Shown here one piece after another: positions 46,683 through 58,301 of a stretch of 64,000 nt of DNA (position 1 is the stretch's first letter; each line of letters begins with the position of its first letter). The DNA comes from Tenrec ecaudatus (taxonomy: Eukaryota; Chordata; Mammalia; Afrosoricida; Tenrecidae). Made by a program: the position numbers and the translations under genes. Below the pieces are notes generated by a model. That model saw only the letters and a program-made list of their open reading frames with translations. It made no database searches and was not told the DNA's origin. The stretch covers positions 50,004,001 through 50,068,000 of the forward strand of contig NC_134539.1 of NCBI RefSeq assembly GCF_050624435.1, read 5' to 3'.

Positions 46683-48290
46683 GTGTGGCGCACTGGCATA
46701 AGCTGGCACTCAGGGGAAATGAGGGAGTGAGCAGCCAAAGCTTTAGAGACGGAACCCACTCCTTCTGCCCAACATTTGTACCCTTGCCCCTCCGGAGCCC
46801 CAGGAAAGGAAGCCGAGCTCCGGCTTGCCCGGCCGTGCCTTTGTGCTTCCCTGACTGTGCACTGCCTCTCCGGTCACACCTCCTCTGAGACACATCCCCA
46901 GCCCTTGCTCTTCTCCCTGTGCGCTCTTGGACCAGCCCCCAGTCTCCCCGCATCCAGTCCAGCTGCAGGGACCCAGCCATGGCCTTGCCAGGGTCCCCTG
47001 CTAAGATTTCCTCCATTGACCTGGAAGCCCATGCCCAGATCAGCCTCCCAGAGCCTCCTCCCAGGACTCCGCCTCCCTCCCTCCTTTGTTCCTGGCCGCA
47101 CCCAGGGCACCCACCTGGGCTTCCGTCAGGGTGCTAGGGTGGTCAGGCAGACTGCCCTGCAGGGCCTGGCACACGTCTGTCCTCTTGATCCACAAAGCTT
47201 TGAGTGGCCGTTTTCTCTCCGCTCACCCAGGGGCCGTCTCCATGGCAGCTCCTACGCAGCACCTAGGGCTGCCAGGTGGCCAGGGCTGCAGCCTCTTGAG
47301 TACAGCAGAGAGCTGCCGGTGGGGAGGTGGGGGACCTCCCTGGGGCGGGGTAACCACCCAAGCTGGAAGCCAGCCGACTCTGCAAGATTGTGGGCCGGCC
47401 CCTCAAGACCTCAGCTCCCTTGGCCTGGAAAGATAGGGCTGGCAATTTCCTTTTTCTAATTTTAGAGAGGACAGTGAGCCTTCTGGGCTTCCCACGTTCC
47501 ATCCCCTCCTGGGCCCTTGGGTCTAGGATGGGTGGAAACACCTCCTCCCTCCCTCCCGGCAAGCTCTGAGCATCAGCTGTATAAGTTCTGTCTCCTGCTG
47601 CTATCTTTTAAGTTCCTAGAAGTTGAGACAGTCAGAAATGCAAGCCCTGTTGCCTTTCGCTTCCTTCCTAGAACACAGCATTGACCACAGAGATCTACAA
47701 GCCAGGGGCTGGCCGCCTCTGTCCCACACCCTCGACCGACCGTGGGGGCCTGAAAGGGGAGGGGAGAGCTGGGAGGGAGAAGCAACCCAGCCTTGTCCTC
47801 CCCTGTTTCAGTTGCTCATCTCTGTGATTGGAAGCGCTGAGGTGCCCGGGAAGAAACATCTGGAAAACAATTCCTTCAGCCCTAAGTACTGGGAAGTGGC
47901 TCAGCCCGTCACCCACCTTGTTAATGGTGGCGAGGGGGACCAGGAGCCCTGCATCCTTCAATCTGCCTGCTAATGTGTGCAGGAGATTCCTCACGGGGGG
48001 AGGGGGCGGGGGGGAGGAGCCAGGGGCCCTCCCTTGTACCTCTGGTGTGGCACCATCTGCCCTGAGATGAACAGGGCAGGCTTGGTAGAGTCAGCCAGAG
48101 AGGAGACCCCTCCGCTAAATGGACTGACCCAGGGTCCGGGGCTGTTCTGCGGTGCAGTAGGAGAGTATTCCACTGTTTCCTGGAAGGTTGGCGGTTCTCA
48201 TGCACCAGCTGCTCTGCGGCAGAGATCTGGAGATCAGTTCCCATCAAGAGCACACCCTTGGGCCTGACAGTGGTCGCACAATTCATTTTA
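46683..48290. other. GC-rich region upstream of RNF183
   Basis: Likely holds RNF183 5' leader exons and promoter on the minus strand. I could not fix exon borders. It contains a chance-looking 227-codon open frame on the plus strand (46776-47459). Confidence 0.4.
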
Positions 48291-48299
48291 AAGGAGATT

Positions 48300-48440
48300 T
48301 CACCATGGTGGGGCGGGGGTGGGGACTGTTCTAAAATTGATGCGGTGACGATTGTATAATTATCTTTGATATGATTGAATGATTGAGCGGATGAATTGTA
48401 CGCTGCGTAAATTATGTGCCAAGAAACCCTAAAAAAGAGA
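48300..48440 (+). repeat. Ancient L1 3' end
   Basis: 'GCGGTGACGATTGTATAATT' and 'GATGAATTGTACGCTGCGTAAATTATGTGCC' match the L1M terminal pattern. Confidence 0.5.
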
Positions 48441-48949
48441 GAGAGAGAGACCCCAGGGGCAGTTCTACTCTGCCATGGGGCACCAAGCGGGTCAGCACTG
48501 CCCCACGGGGCACACCACCGTTGGAGTCGGTGCCTGAAGCAGGGCCTGCAAACCCTCACGTGGCCACAATTCCTGGTTTTCTTCTAGGGCTGTCACTGCT
48601 GGTAGAGGGGAGAAAGAACTGGAGCCATGCAGACGCCTGGACAGCCCTAACCAAGGGAGAAGAGCTCACCAGCAATCCCAGTACTCATGTTGCTTAAGGC
48701 TGTGTGTCAACAATTTGATAGCTGCATAATGAGGTAATTGATGGTTTTGTGATATCGTCCATTCACACGTACCACCAGTGTTCACAGAACCCCCTGTGCT
48801 TTGGAACCTGTTTCAATAAATGAGGAGTGGGTGTAAATCTACAGTACAGGACAATCAAATTTTCAAAAACTTGCCATGGGGAAGGAAATCTATGGAAAGA
48901 TAAAACACCAAACTGTCCATAATGGTTATGTCGGCTCTCACTGCCCATT

Positions 48950-49288
48950 GTGACTCACAGGGACCCGATGGGACAGAGTAGAATTTCCCCTGCAGGTTTC
49001 TGAGACTGTAAATCTTTTTTTTAATTAATAAATCATTTTACCCTGCCACCCTCATGAACCCTTGATAATTTATAAATTATTTTAATTTTCATATTTCACA
49101 CTGTCCACTGTCTCCATTTACCCAAGTTTCTGTTCTCTGTCCTGTAAGGGATGAGATTGTAAATCTTAAGGGGAGTAGAAAGCCTCATCTTTCTCCCATG
49201 GGGTGGCTGGTGGGCTATAACCGCTGATTTTTGCACTTAGCAGCCAACTCTTAACCAACTAGGCTACCAGGGCTCCCTGGCTATCTTG
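48950..49288 (-). mobile_element. AfroSINE split by a LINE fragment
   Basis: Reverse AfroSINE: 'CCCATTGTGACTCACAGGGACC' at the left, 'CTTAACCAACTAGGCTACCAGGGCTCC' at the right. A short LINE 3' piece is inserted in the middle (next entry). Confidence 0.8.
49017..49151 (-). mobile_element. LINE-type fragment nested in an AfroSINE
   Basis: 135 bases flanked by 16-base target duplications differing at one base (TGAGACTGTAAATCTT at 49001-49016, TGAGATTGTAAATCTT at 49152-49167). It starts with the poly-T and contains 'CCCTCATGAACCCTTGATAATTTATAAATTATT' from the tenrec LINE 3' end; the segment between tail and this block is missing compared with other copies. Confidence 0.8.
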
Positions 49289-49359
49289 GTGGGTGGAATT
49301 AGACCTTGATTTTCTTAGCTGAAATTTTTCACTTTAGTCCAGTGAACTTGCATTGTTAA

Positions 49360-49610
49360 TGTTAGTTGCTCTTGAGTTGATTCCAACTCACATGAACCCT
49401 GTTGCCTAAGAGGATTTGTAGCATTTTCATTGGCTGATTGAGCAGAAGGAATTTGCCAGACCTTCTTGGTTGATCTTAGTCTGGAAACTCCACTGACACT
49501 TGTTCAGTGCTATGACGACTGACAGATGGGGTGGTGACTGTGCTTGAAATGCCCTGGCCAAGAGATGGACCTGCACCTCCCAATGGCAGGCAAGAATTGT
49601 ACCTCTGGCC
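49360..49610 (-). mobile_element. Diverged long AfroSINE variant
   Basis: 'GAGTTGATTCCAACTCACATG' resembles the reverse AfroSINE tail. Further right 'GAAACTCCACTGACACTTGTTCAG' and 'GCAGGCAAGAATTGTACC' match the extended afrotherian variant with a second tRNA-like unit. Confidence 0.5.
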
Positions 49611-49889
49611 CAGTCCTGCCCCTGCTTTATTTTCCTCTTGAATGGAGATAAACTCGGGGCTTTGATCAGGACCCAGAGAGAGTCAGGAGGGGAAAGAATC
49701 TTGTCACCTTTTCCAGAGGAAGGCTGGTCGCGATTACATCACCACCGGGCCCTTATCTGCCGTGGGCTCCTGGACGTCACTGTCATTTTTTATGTTCAGC
49801 CAGCCAAGAGACCAGTCACCCAGGGTGAGCCCCCTAGACATCCCTCCCTCCCACACCCTGAGTCAGAACGGCGTAGCTGCCTGCCCACT

Positions 49890-50022
49890 GCCGTCAAATG
49901 AATACCAACTCACATTGGCCCTGTGTCGCTTCATTTTCCTCCTGCAGAGCGACGGGTGGCTACCATCCTCAAAGTTAGCAGTGCAATGCCTAGCCCAGGA
50001 TGCCACAAGGGCACCTTGTGTT
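49890..50022 (-). mobile_element. Degraded AfroSINE
   Basis: 'GCCGTCAAATGAATACCAACTCACATTGGCCCTG' is the reverse tail; the right end is poorly kept. Confidence 0.5.
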
Positions 50023-50299
50023 AAATGCCGTGACAGCCGTCCTATGAGTCTATGAAGGAGTTAATCAGCCAGAGATAGTCTCCATGGTGCCGCCCCGCCC
50101 GCCCCCTGGTTTCACCCTGAAGAAGACAGAGATGAGGAACTAGCGTTTGATTTTACAGGGTCCTGGTCCTTGCTAGGGCCTCAGTGTAGGTTCACATCAA
50201 GATGGTATCGTTGCTCTTCACAGTTTTTTTTCCATTTGCATAAGATCATGCGATTCTTTAAAACCACGCAGCGACGTGGCAGGAAAGGGTTGGGGAGGG

Positions 50300-50560
50300 T
50301 GCAGGCGTTAGAACCTTGGACAAATGGCTAACCGCTTTTCCTTTGTAAAAGGATGAATAATCCTGCTTCACAGGGCTTCTCTGAAGAAGTAATGCTTGTT
50401 ACATGCTCAGCAGAGCGTCTTCAATGAAAAGAAAGCATGATTAGTACTATACCCGTTTTATAGATGGCTAAGTCTGGTCTCAGAATGAAGAACTTAGCAA
50501 AACTCCACAGCTCAAGAGGGGCCAGCTGAGCTTGAAAAATTAGTTCAAGAGCCTTGTCTC
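50300..50560 (+). repeat. MIR-type repeats
   Basis: 'AACCTTGGACAAATGGCTAAC' and 'CCGTTTTATAGATGGCTAAGTCTGGTCTCAGA' match two parts of the MIR consensus. Confidence 0.5.
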
Positions 50561-50564
50561 CCAG

Positions 50565-51100
50565 GGCAGGGTGCATTCACTGGGCCATGCTGCCTTTCTG
50601 GTCTCTAGGACCCTGGGCTCTCCTTCCACCTTAGCCCTCCTCCTCTCTGGTCCTGCAAGTGTGTGTCTTCTCAGCTCTGGCGACTGGCTTAGCAGAGACC
50701 TGGTTTCTCAGGAGTGGGGGGCGGGTCTCATTTGCATGATCGCCTCTCTTCTGAGGACTGTGACCTGTGTGTGCTCCCTGAGGACGTCCTGGAAGCCTTG
50801 GTCTCTACAACTTCTTCCCATGAGCCACTCCTCTTTTTTCTCCATGGGGCTGAAGTCCACAGGCTTAGGCTCCAGCCATCACTTCTGCTTGTACTTGCCC
50901 TCTGGCCTCTGACTTACCTGGCCTCATGCCCAGACTGGCTTTGATGGGAAGAGTCATAATGCTCCACAGTCCATCCTGAGGGACCCCTCCCAACACTGAG
51001 CCCCTCCAACCCAACTTAAAGAGCTCGTTGAGTTTGAGTTATTGACCTAAAAGTACCCAATGGAAAAACAGGAGAGGCAGCTGAGCAACAGGATGAAGAG
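50565..51100. other. Intergenic stretch without recognised content
   Basis: Open frames here are short and show no family; no repeat recognised. Confidence 0.5.
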
Positions 51101-51109
51101 GCTGGGTTC

Positions 51110-51325
51110 CTGGCCGGGATGGAGTTCTGGGTCAGAGTCCTGTCCTCAACAGGAAGCTCGACTGTACTTGCTAGCAGTGGAACTTCTCCAAGCTTCAGTT
51201 TCCTCACCTGAGTAAGAGGGGAATGCTGCCACCTCCTTGATCTGCAGGTTAATGACATGAGATGACGCAGGTGCCTGGCACACAGGGCGGTGCCTGGCAC
51301 ACAGGAACGCCCAGCAAACCTTCAC
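51110..51325 (+). repeat. MIR with a 20-base local duplication
   Basis: 'AAGCTTCAGTTTCCTCACCTGAGTAAGA' is the MIR core. Its end GTGCCTGGCACACAGG occurs twice, at about 51270 and 51290. Confidence 0.7.
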
Positions 51326-51439
51326 TGGCATGACTGTTATTCTCCGGGAAGGAAAATCATAGGGAAATGCAATGCAAGTAGAAGACTGGATGTTGTACAT
51401 TCCACGTGCATTTCCATTTTCTAGGACCTTTGTGAGTCA

Positions 51440-51612
51440 GCATTGACTTGAGGGCAGTGGGTCTGACTCTTATTGACCCTGCATAGGGTCTCCCGGGCTG
51501 TCAGCCTTTCCAGGAGCAGCCTCCCACATCACTCTCCTGAGGGGCAGCTGGTGGGTTTGAACAGCTGACCTTGCTGTCAGCCCTACAAATCCCCGAGCCA
51601 CCCAAGCTCCTG
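51440..51612 (-). mobile_element. AfroSINE
   Basis: Reverse copy: 'GGTGGGTTTGAACAGCTGACC' and 'CCCCGAGCCACCCAAGCTCC' at its right (head) end. Confidence 0.65.
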
Positions 51613-51619
51613 GGACATG

Positions 51620-53265
51620 TAAGTCAGCAGGGCCCCCGCTCTCCTCACTGTCCACAGATTAACTTCCTCGGTATGAGTTTCTCTTGCTCATACTGACAGT
51701 GTATCGCCTCCCTACCCCCCCCCCCGAACCATAATTTCAGCACGAGGCCTGCAAACGTTGCCACCCTGGATCACAGCTTGTTGAATTCTAGTCATACCAG
51801 TTTGGGTTTGCTCCCTCTAGCTTCAGTTAAACAAGCTGCGTGGTGACGTTTTCCCTATCAGACTGACAGATATTGAGCGTAGTAGTAGTTACACTCTGCT
51901 GTGTTCAAAAGCCAGAAGAGTGGCGTCCTCCGTGCTTTGGCGTAGCGCTTCTGCCCCGTGGGCCTGAACCTTCCCTGCCATCCGGAGGCACGAGCCTGGC
52001 CCAGACGGTGGCTCACTGGCACAGGAGGCGCAGGGTTACGCCTCGGCATGAAGACTCCGGGGCTCTGGGAGAGGAAGAGCTCCGTGTGTGCAGAGTTGAT
52101 GGGAAGCCGGTGAGGGAACCAGGACTGGTCACAGGGTTCCCCCGGCGCCCCTCGGCCTTGCTCTGTGTACTGCGCTTCCCCCTCTCCGCTCCTTCACGAA
52201 AATACATCTGCTCTTTAGTGGCTGATGTAACCAGATGCCCTGGCCCCCCTCCCCCATGTTGTGTTTAAATTTGAGTAATCCTTTTGAGTGGTCCCACAGG
52301 TGACAGGGTTGATTTTGCCCCAAAGACACGGGTCCCCTGCCACCTCGCTCCCTGCCAGGGTTAGGCCATCAGTTTCTTTGGTGCCTTCCAGAAAGGCTTT
52401 ATGTTCACGACACCCGCCTACTGTGTTCCTCTCGGTCTGACACTGACGTGGGCATGTCACACGTAGGCAGGCCTCCTTGGAGATGGTGCTGGCTCAGTGC
52501 CAGACCAGCTCGATAAAGCGGGCATCGCAATGAGTCATCTGCATTCGGGGGGTAGGGGAGGATTTCTTTTTTTGGTCTCCCAGTGCATCTGAAAGTTATG
52601 CTTACCCTGTACACTAGTCTATGAGTGTGCAGTACCATTATGAAAGTGTTCACTATTGTTGAGAATCACCAAAATGGGACATGGCGACATGCAGTGAGCA
52701 CGTGCTGACAGACTGGCTCGGCAGGTTGCCCACACCTGCAGTGTGTGTGTAGGGGGGGGGGGGCAACACAGGCGACGTCAAAACCTGTGTGAAAAAATGA
52801 GGTGGACCGGTCACTGGCATGTTCTGCGTCCTCCCGAAGCCCTCAGTCTGCAGTGCGGGGCTCGGAGGCCGGCCTGTGCGTGCACCTGCTGGCCCGCCGG
52901 ACACTGGCGTCGGAGGACGCTCACTCTAAGTACAGAAAGGGCTCTTTGAGGCTTTTAATGATTGCAATCTGCTTATTAAAACAGAAATAAAGCTCCTGAC
53001 ACCCTCCAGATGGGAACCCAACAACTAACTCTGGAGCAGCTTCTCTCGGACACACTGGGGTCCCCGTGAGTGAGACCCGCGGCCGGTGCCGGTGTTTAAG
53101 CATCTCGTCGAATGAGGGCACCAAAAGGACCGAGCCGACCTCTCCAACCTCTTCCCGCGAAAACCCCGATTTTAAACGTGCAAGCTGCAGAAATGATGCG
53201 GCTATAAGTTAGCCTAGAGCTCTGTGAAAGCAGACAGTGGGGAAGTCTCAGATATGTAAGGCTAA
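51620..53265. other. Intergenic, no recognised gene
   Basis: Mixed-composition DNA with a TG/G-run near 52740-52765. No gene or assignable repeat. Confidence 0.5.
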
Positions 53266-53269
53266 CATT

Positions 53270-53435
53270 GCACCCTGGGGGTGCGGTGGTTAATGCGCTT
53301 AGCTGCGAATCGGGCCGTCAGTGGTTTGAACCCACCACCACGCTGTGGGAGCAGCTGGTGGGTCGGCTGCCACACAGACCCCCGCTTGGAAACCTTCACC
53401 TCGGTCCTCGCGGGGCAGAGCCAGCTGGCCAGCAG
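53270..53435 (+). mobile_element. AfroSINE
   Basis: Well-kept head 'GGTGCGGTGGTTAATGCGCTTAGCTGCGAATCGGGCCGTCAGTGGTTTGAACCC', with A- and B-box-like segments; the tail is degraded. Confidence 0.75.
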
Positions 53436-53929
53436 CAGATTCTCAGCATCGCCCCTCTGTGGACTGAAGACAGAGATGTGACAAGCAGGGGCCTTTCTGT
53501 CCCCTCAAAGTCACTGCTGGGAAGTTAGTGGGGATTGCAGACACTGACTTGGGCTATGGGTTGGCATTGAGAACCTGAAGGCCACACTGTCAGGTCTCTT
53601 GGCATAAGGGCAAACCAGGAAGAGGTTCATGCACTTTGACCTCATTGTCCAACTGCCTAGAAGTAGCCCAAGGAGAAGGGCCAAGCCTGGATGCTCACTG
53701 CAGTTTTGAGCCACAAATTAGTTAAACATATTAAGTGGGAAACAACACTCATTTTTTAATTGACTTTTTGTAGAATGTGTATTGACTTGTAAAGCCACTG
53801 GCTCAGCTCAAGGGGGCGCTACTCGGTCCTCTTGGCTCTGCGAGTGGGAATCACGGCAGCATTTCCCCCGAGGGCGGGAGGCAGTTCATGAAGCACTGCG
53901 TGTAATGGAGCCACATTTATAAGACGTGT

Positions 53930-54075
53930 CAACACTGAAAGGCCGTGAAGCAATGTGTTACCATGGTTATCTCTGGGTTATTGTTATTTTTATAATGCTA
54001 GATTTGTTCAAATTTTTCTTGTTTTTCTACCCTAAAGTTTCAAAGTAAGTATTGCTTTTATAATAGGAAAATGTA
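53930..54075. repeat. Possible ancient L1 end
   Basis: 'TTACCATGGTTATCTCTGGG' and the following T-rich tract recall a common L1M-associated terminal sequence. Confidence 0.3.
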
Positions 54076-54422
54076 CTTAGAAAGTCCCTCTGTCCGAGTT
54101 TTCTACAAGCAGAGAATGGACAGCAGAGCATGGCGCTGCAGGCATTTATTTAAACAAACACAGAGGAAGCCAAGCCATTTCCTGGGTCACTGATCCCCTG
54201 AGCAAATGTGTTATTATAATATCCATGGGCGGCCAGGGAGGGCTAGGAACTTTCAAACTCTGGGTGGAAATTTTTTCTGGAAAGATAGCGAGGCATCTCA
54301 GGAATTTGAGAGTTGAACCATTTAGGTCTTGCTTGGCCACCCAGGCCAGCCAGCTGGAAAAGCACTCCCGCTAGCAGTATCTTGAATATGTGGGGGTGGG
54401 GTGGGAGGGTGAGAGGTAGGGC

Positions 54423-54718
54423 ATGAGCCTGATGGAACCCAGCCAAGACCTGGAGTGGAGGGTGCCGGGTGGGACTGAGCCCTCTGGAGAAGAAGTGGAG
54501 GATGAAGATCGGGCAAGTGAGGATCAAGACTTGGCCCCAGGTAGGGCCAGAGCTCCCTATGGGGACAGCAGAGTCCCGCCCTCAGAGCCTCGCCTGAGGC
54601 ATGCCTTCAGTATTGACTTCAAAGGGAGCCTGCTGGAAATGCACCCTCTGGCTCACTCCAGCCTAGACTCAGAACTGACCTTTATACCAGGCTTCCCACG
54701 GAGAAGTGCTCCCGATGA
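54423..54718 (+). other. Open acidic frame of unknown status
   Basis: About 100 codons from the first ATG (MSLMEPSQDLEW...), with an acidic run EEVEDEDRASEDQD and then a GTAGGG donor-like site after CCCCAG near 54540. The frame runs on until an AfroSINE at 54720. I recognise no family. Its interest is only that the frame stays open across non-repeat DNA upstream of WDR31's 3' end. Confidence 0.2.
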
Positions 54719-54719
54719 A

Positions 54720-54922
54720 AAAGCCCACCCCCTGCCATCCAGTCGACCCGACTCACAGTGGCCCTACAGGACAGAGTAGAGCACACCATAAGGTCTCTGA
54801 GGCTGTGCATCTTTACTTGGGCAGCCAGCCTCTCCTTTCTCCGGCAGGGTGGCCGGTGGGTTCAAACTGCCAACTCTGAGGTTAGTAGCCCAGCATTTCA
54901 CCCATCACACCACCAGGGCCCT
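54720..54922 (-). mobile_element. AfroSINE
   Basis: Full reverse copy: 'CCATCCAGTCGACCCGACTCACAGTGGCCC' to 'TTTCACCCATCACACCACCAGGGCCC'. Confidence 0.85.
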
Positions 54923-55138
54923 GAGGCAGGCTCCCTGAATCATCCTGATTACGTGAAGTCATCTTCAGGTTCACTGGCTTTAAAATCTATAGGTACACTA
55001 TGCAAATACAAACATTTAAGTGATAAATATATAACTGGCCAGGTTCTAAGGGTCCTTAGATGCTTTCCCAGAAAAAGGAAGCTGTTGCTGGAAAATCCCT
55101 TTTCATGATGCACACATTTTAATGTCCTAAATCTTAGG

Positions 55139-55345
55139 CATGGAGTGCTGGTGGCGTCATGGTTGTGTGTTGGGCTGCTAACCACGAGGTCAGCAGTTCA
55201 AAGCCACCAGCTGTTGCGAGGGAGCGCGATGAGGCTTTTCACTCTCATCAAGAGTTACACGATCTGGAAAACCCACAGGACCAGCTACCCTGTCCTGAAG
55301 GTCACTACGAGTCAGCATGGACTATTGATGGCAGTGAGCTGAGTA
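55139..55345 (+). mobile_element. AfroSINE
   Basis: Full copy: 'GTGCTGGTGGCGTCATGGTTGTGTGTTGGGCTGCTAACC', B box GTCAGCAGTTCAAAGCCACC, tail 'ACTATTGATGGCAGTGAGCTG'. Confidence 0.85.
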
Positions 55346-55789
55346 TCTCTCTCTCTTAGCTGCTGGAGTATCTGAGTAGGACTTCGATACTATTAGGATG
55401 TATTCATCTCTGCATAGACCAGCGTTTTTCACCCTCAGGACGTGTGCAGAGTTCAGGGGACAATTGGTTTGGTCATCTCTAAGTCACCAGCGGCTCACTA
55501 GTTTCCATGAGTGCCCTCTCTCACAGTCACCAGCCCTCCTTCCTGGGGGCCCTCTCTGAACCCGCTGTTGTCCTGACTGGCTGCCTGTCTTCCTGCCAGG
55601 GAAAGGTGTCAGCTGTGCCACTCCTGAACTTTCCCCGAGACACCTGTTCACGACCCGAGCACCTGGCCAAGGGCATCACCGTGGGGCCAAAGTGACTCAC
55701 TGGTCCAGAAAGCACACAATGCCATGCTCTCTGAATTTGTAAAATGGACAGGGAAAGCCGTGCAAAGTCCTGCAAGGGCAGAGGAACAG

Positions 55790-55990
55790 AGGAACACACT
55801 TTGGACTTTGAGTCAGGAACACCGGGGTTCAAATCCCAGCTCCTCCCCTTCCTGACTGGGGCGTAAGCTGGGGTTTGCAAAGGGCTCCAAGATCCTCGGC
55901 CTCCGCTTCCTCATCTACGAAGTGGGAAGAAGACTGAGCATGTCGTGAGGGAAGATGGTTTGGGGCGTAGTGGATGCTCAACCAATCAGC
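55790..55990 (+). repeat. MIR
   Basis: 'TTGAGTCAGGAACACCGGGGTTCAAATCCCAGCTC' and 'CCGCTTCCTCATCTACGAAGTGGG' are classic MIR blocks, including the tRNA-like B box. Confidence 0.75.
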
Positions 55991-56595
55991 TCCCTCCCCC
56001 ATGCCTCCTGCGCCCTTCCAGAGCTTAGACACCAAACCGAGATGCCCCCAGACGACTGACGCCTTCGACTACAAGAGCCAGGAAAATGGCTGGAGAAGTG
56101 ATAAATGTGTAGCTTGGGAAAGAGAACATTTCATCTTGGGGAAAATCCACAATGTTCAGTCTGAACGGAGAGAACAATAAACTTCAGCTACTCTTCCCAA
56201 GCATACATTGTCTCTCTCGCCTGGTGTTTCAGTTATGCTCAATCTGCAGAGCAAGAAGCTGACACTTTCTCTTTTGCCTGAGATCATAGAGCTAAATGAA
56301 GAAAAGGTGTTAGGTAGCTGGATTTAGGGTCAGGGGCTTGTCCCTCCCGTGCCTGCAAAGGCCCCCATAAAGGAGGTTGGAAGGAAATCAGGCAACCATT
56401 AGTCACCTATGAAGACCCCAAACTGACCCTGCTCACACTCAAGCACCCAGCCAGGTGGGGGTACAGCTGGGTCCAAACTAGGCCCTGGGCTAATGACATC
56501 ACCCAGGTGGGCTCAACCTAGCCAATGGGATCAACCAATGCCTTCAACCACGCCTTCCCCCAGTCAGGGGTTGGGCCAGACTCAAGGTGGGGCGC

Positions 56596-56644
56596 ATGCT
56601 CTGGCTCTTGCTCTCTCTTACCTGGCTCCTAGCAGCAGGGGAGG
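56596..56644 (+). other. Signal-peptide-like first exon, gene not recognised
   Basis: ATG followed by MLWLLLSLTWLLAAGE, a textbook secretory signal peptide (Trp/Leu core, small residues near a likely cleavage after Ala-Ala-Gly). It runs straight into a strong GTGAGT donor at 56645. Two CCAAT boxes (56522-56526, 56535-56539) and a CRE-like TGACATCA (about 56492) lie 60-100 bases upstream. A pyrimidine tract and CAG at about 56691 could be the next acceptor, but the frame beyond has no domain I know. It could be the first exon of an unrecognised secreted protein, a remnant of a lost gene, or chance. Confidence 0.3.
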
Positions 56645-58301
56645 GTGAGTGTCTCACAGCCTCTCTTACTCTTTTCCCCTGTTCCTGGTCAGAGGCAGGT
56701 TGGAGGGTGGGGGCGCACAGGCACCACCTGGATGAGCCCCCTCAGGGCCCTCTTGGGGCCCACAGCCTCTTGGCCCCCATGCCACTGCAGCTGGGCCTAC
56801 ATGCTGTAAGCCTCTCGGGTTCTTGTGCTTCCGGCCACCCAGGATCCCTCCCCAGTCCCGCACACGTGGGTGCTCTTCTCCACAGGGTTGACCGTGCCCA
56901 GTTTGGAGCTCCTGTGAGACTAAAACCTGCCATTTGTCCCGTCCTTCTTAAAACCCACTGGGGATACAAGACAGGCTTGAGCGTGAATTCTTTCATCATG
57001 CAAAACCAAGAACTGAGGGATTACCCACTCGAAAACCATTCCAGAGGATTCCACACCTGGGCCTGATTCTGCCCTAGCTTCCACTGGACTCTCACCCGGG
57101 CACGGGGGGGGGGGGCACAGACAGAGGAGCAGGAGGGAGGCAGGGGGTGAAGATGGCTACCTGCCACTGACCCCCAGGACGAGAGGCCATGGAAGACAAT
57201 GATGAGCTGGGGCTCATCGGAAGTGGGATCTCCAGGCCAGAGCTGGCCCAGGTGGGGGCTGGCCTGAAGGAAAGAGGGCGCCACATTGCCAGCGCACCAG
57301 GCTGAGGCCTGGTCTCTTGCAGTCAGGTTGCACAGGTGGGGCCTGAGCAAGCCTGCACTTCCCCGTGGCGGGAGCTCAAGGGTTGGGGCACAATGGGGCC
57401 CAATCTTTTTTTTCCCTCAGATTTCTATGGTTATTTCAGAGATGATTATTCCTAAAAAAGGAATTTCTACAAATGAAATAAAAATATGAAATGTGAACAT
57501 GACCTTTTTTTCCCACCTTAGTATATAAGCCTCTTTGTTTTCTTACCTACGGAACCGGCTTGGTAACTCCTGTAACTGGGGAAATGGCCCTGTTGTCACA
57601 CCAGCTCAGGGTGCACTTTCCTGCAGCCACAGCTCTGGTGCAGGAAGATCCCAACAGCAGCCAGAGATACACGAGGGGGCTTCGTGGAAAAACAGAATTA
57701 AAAGACATGAAACTCTCCCGCGAGCTTTTTGAAGCCCCCTTGTCTGAAGTCCTCCCCGCCTGCTAGTCCTAGGAGTAAAACCCAAAGCTTGAGTCTTCTC
57801 CAGGTCAGCTTCGCACCGCCGAGCAGCAGCAGCAGCAGCAGCACGTGGGGCTTCCTATACGAGGCCTCAGTCAGGGTTTCTTGTCTCAGGAATTCAGAGT
57901 TTCTGGGCCTGACTAACTTGGTAATTTTCTTCTGTGAAGACACAGAAAAGGTCAGCTCAGCACGGTGAGACCCTGTGCTGTGGGCGCACAGAGATGGCTC
58001 CACCACTCAGGTGTGATCCTCAACTGCACACTTTTTTTGCACAGCAGTCTGAAAAACTCACTTAAAATGTGTCTGGATTTAACTGAGGGAGAATCTTAAG
58101 ATTATTCCATTATGTAAAAAATCTATATACCTAATTGGGAACCACTGGGCTTGAATCAACTTGGAACACTGATTTACCTTCTAAATGAGCCTAAGTAGAA
58201 ACAACCAGCCCCACATCCCTCTCTCCCAAGTGGAAAACATGAAGCCACGCTGAGAAAGGCAGGGCTGGGGCTTGATATTGTCCAGGGACTAGCCCTCAGC
58301 C
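56645..58301. other. Region between the signal-peptide-like exon and WDR31
   Basis: The right part is probably the WDR31 3' UTR (minus strand). Contains (CAG)7 at 57823-57843. No recognised gene. Confidence 0.4.
57823..57843. repeat. (CAG)7 trinucleotide repeat
   Basis: Seven uninterrupted CAG units, outside any coding exon I can define. Confidence 0.9.

Noticed and set aside
46776-47459. 227-codon open frame on the plus strand upstream of RNF183
   Set aside because: GC-rich, Pro/Ser/Arg-rich composition, no known domain, no splice or promoter context, and overlapped by open frames on the other strand; best read as chance.
55139-55345. tRNA-like B box suggesting a tRNA gene
   Set aside because: The surrounding sequence is a full AfroSINE; no cloverleaf can be drawn. 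The same applies to the other SINE copies and the MIR at 55790.
57823-57843. (CAG)7 as a polyglutamine or expansion locus
   Set aside because: Short, and not inside any supported coding exon.
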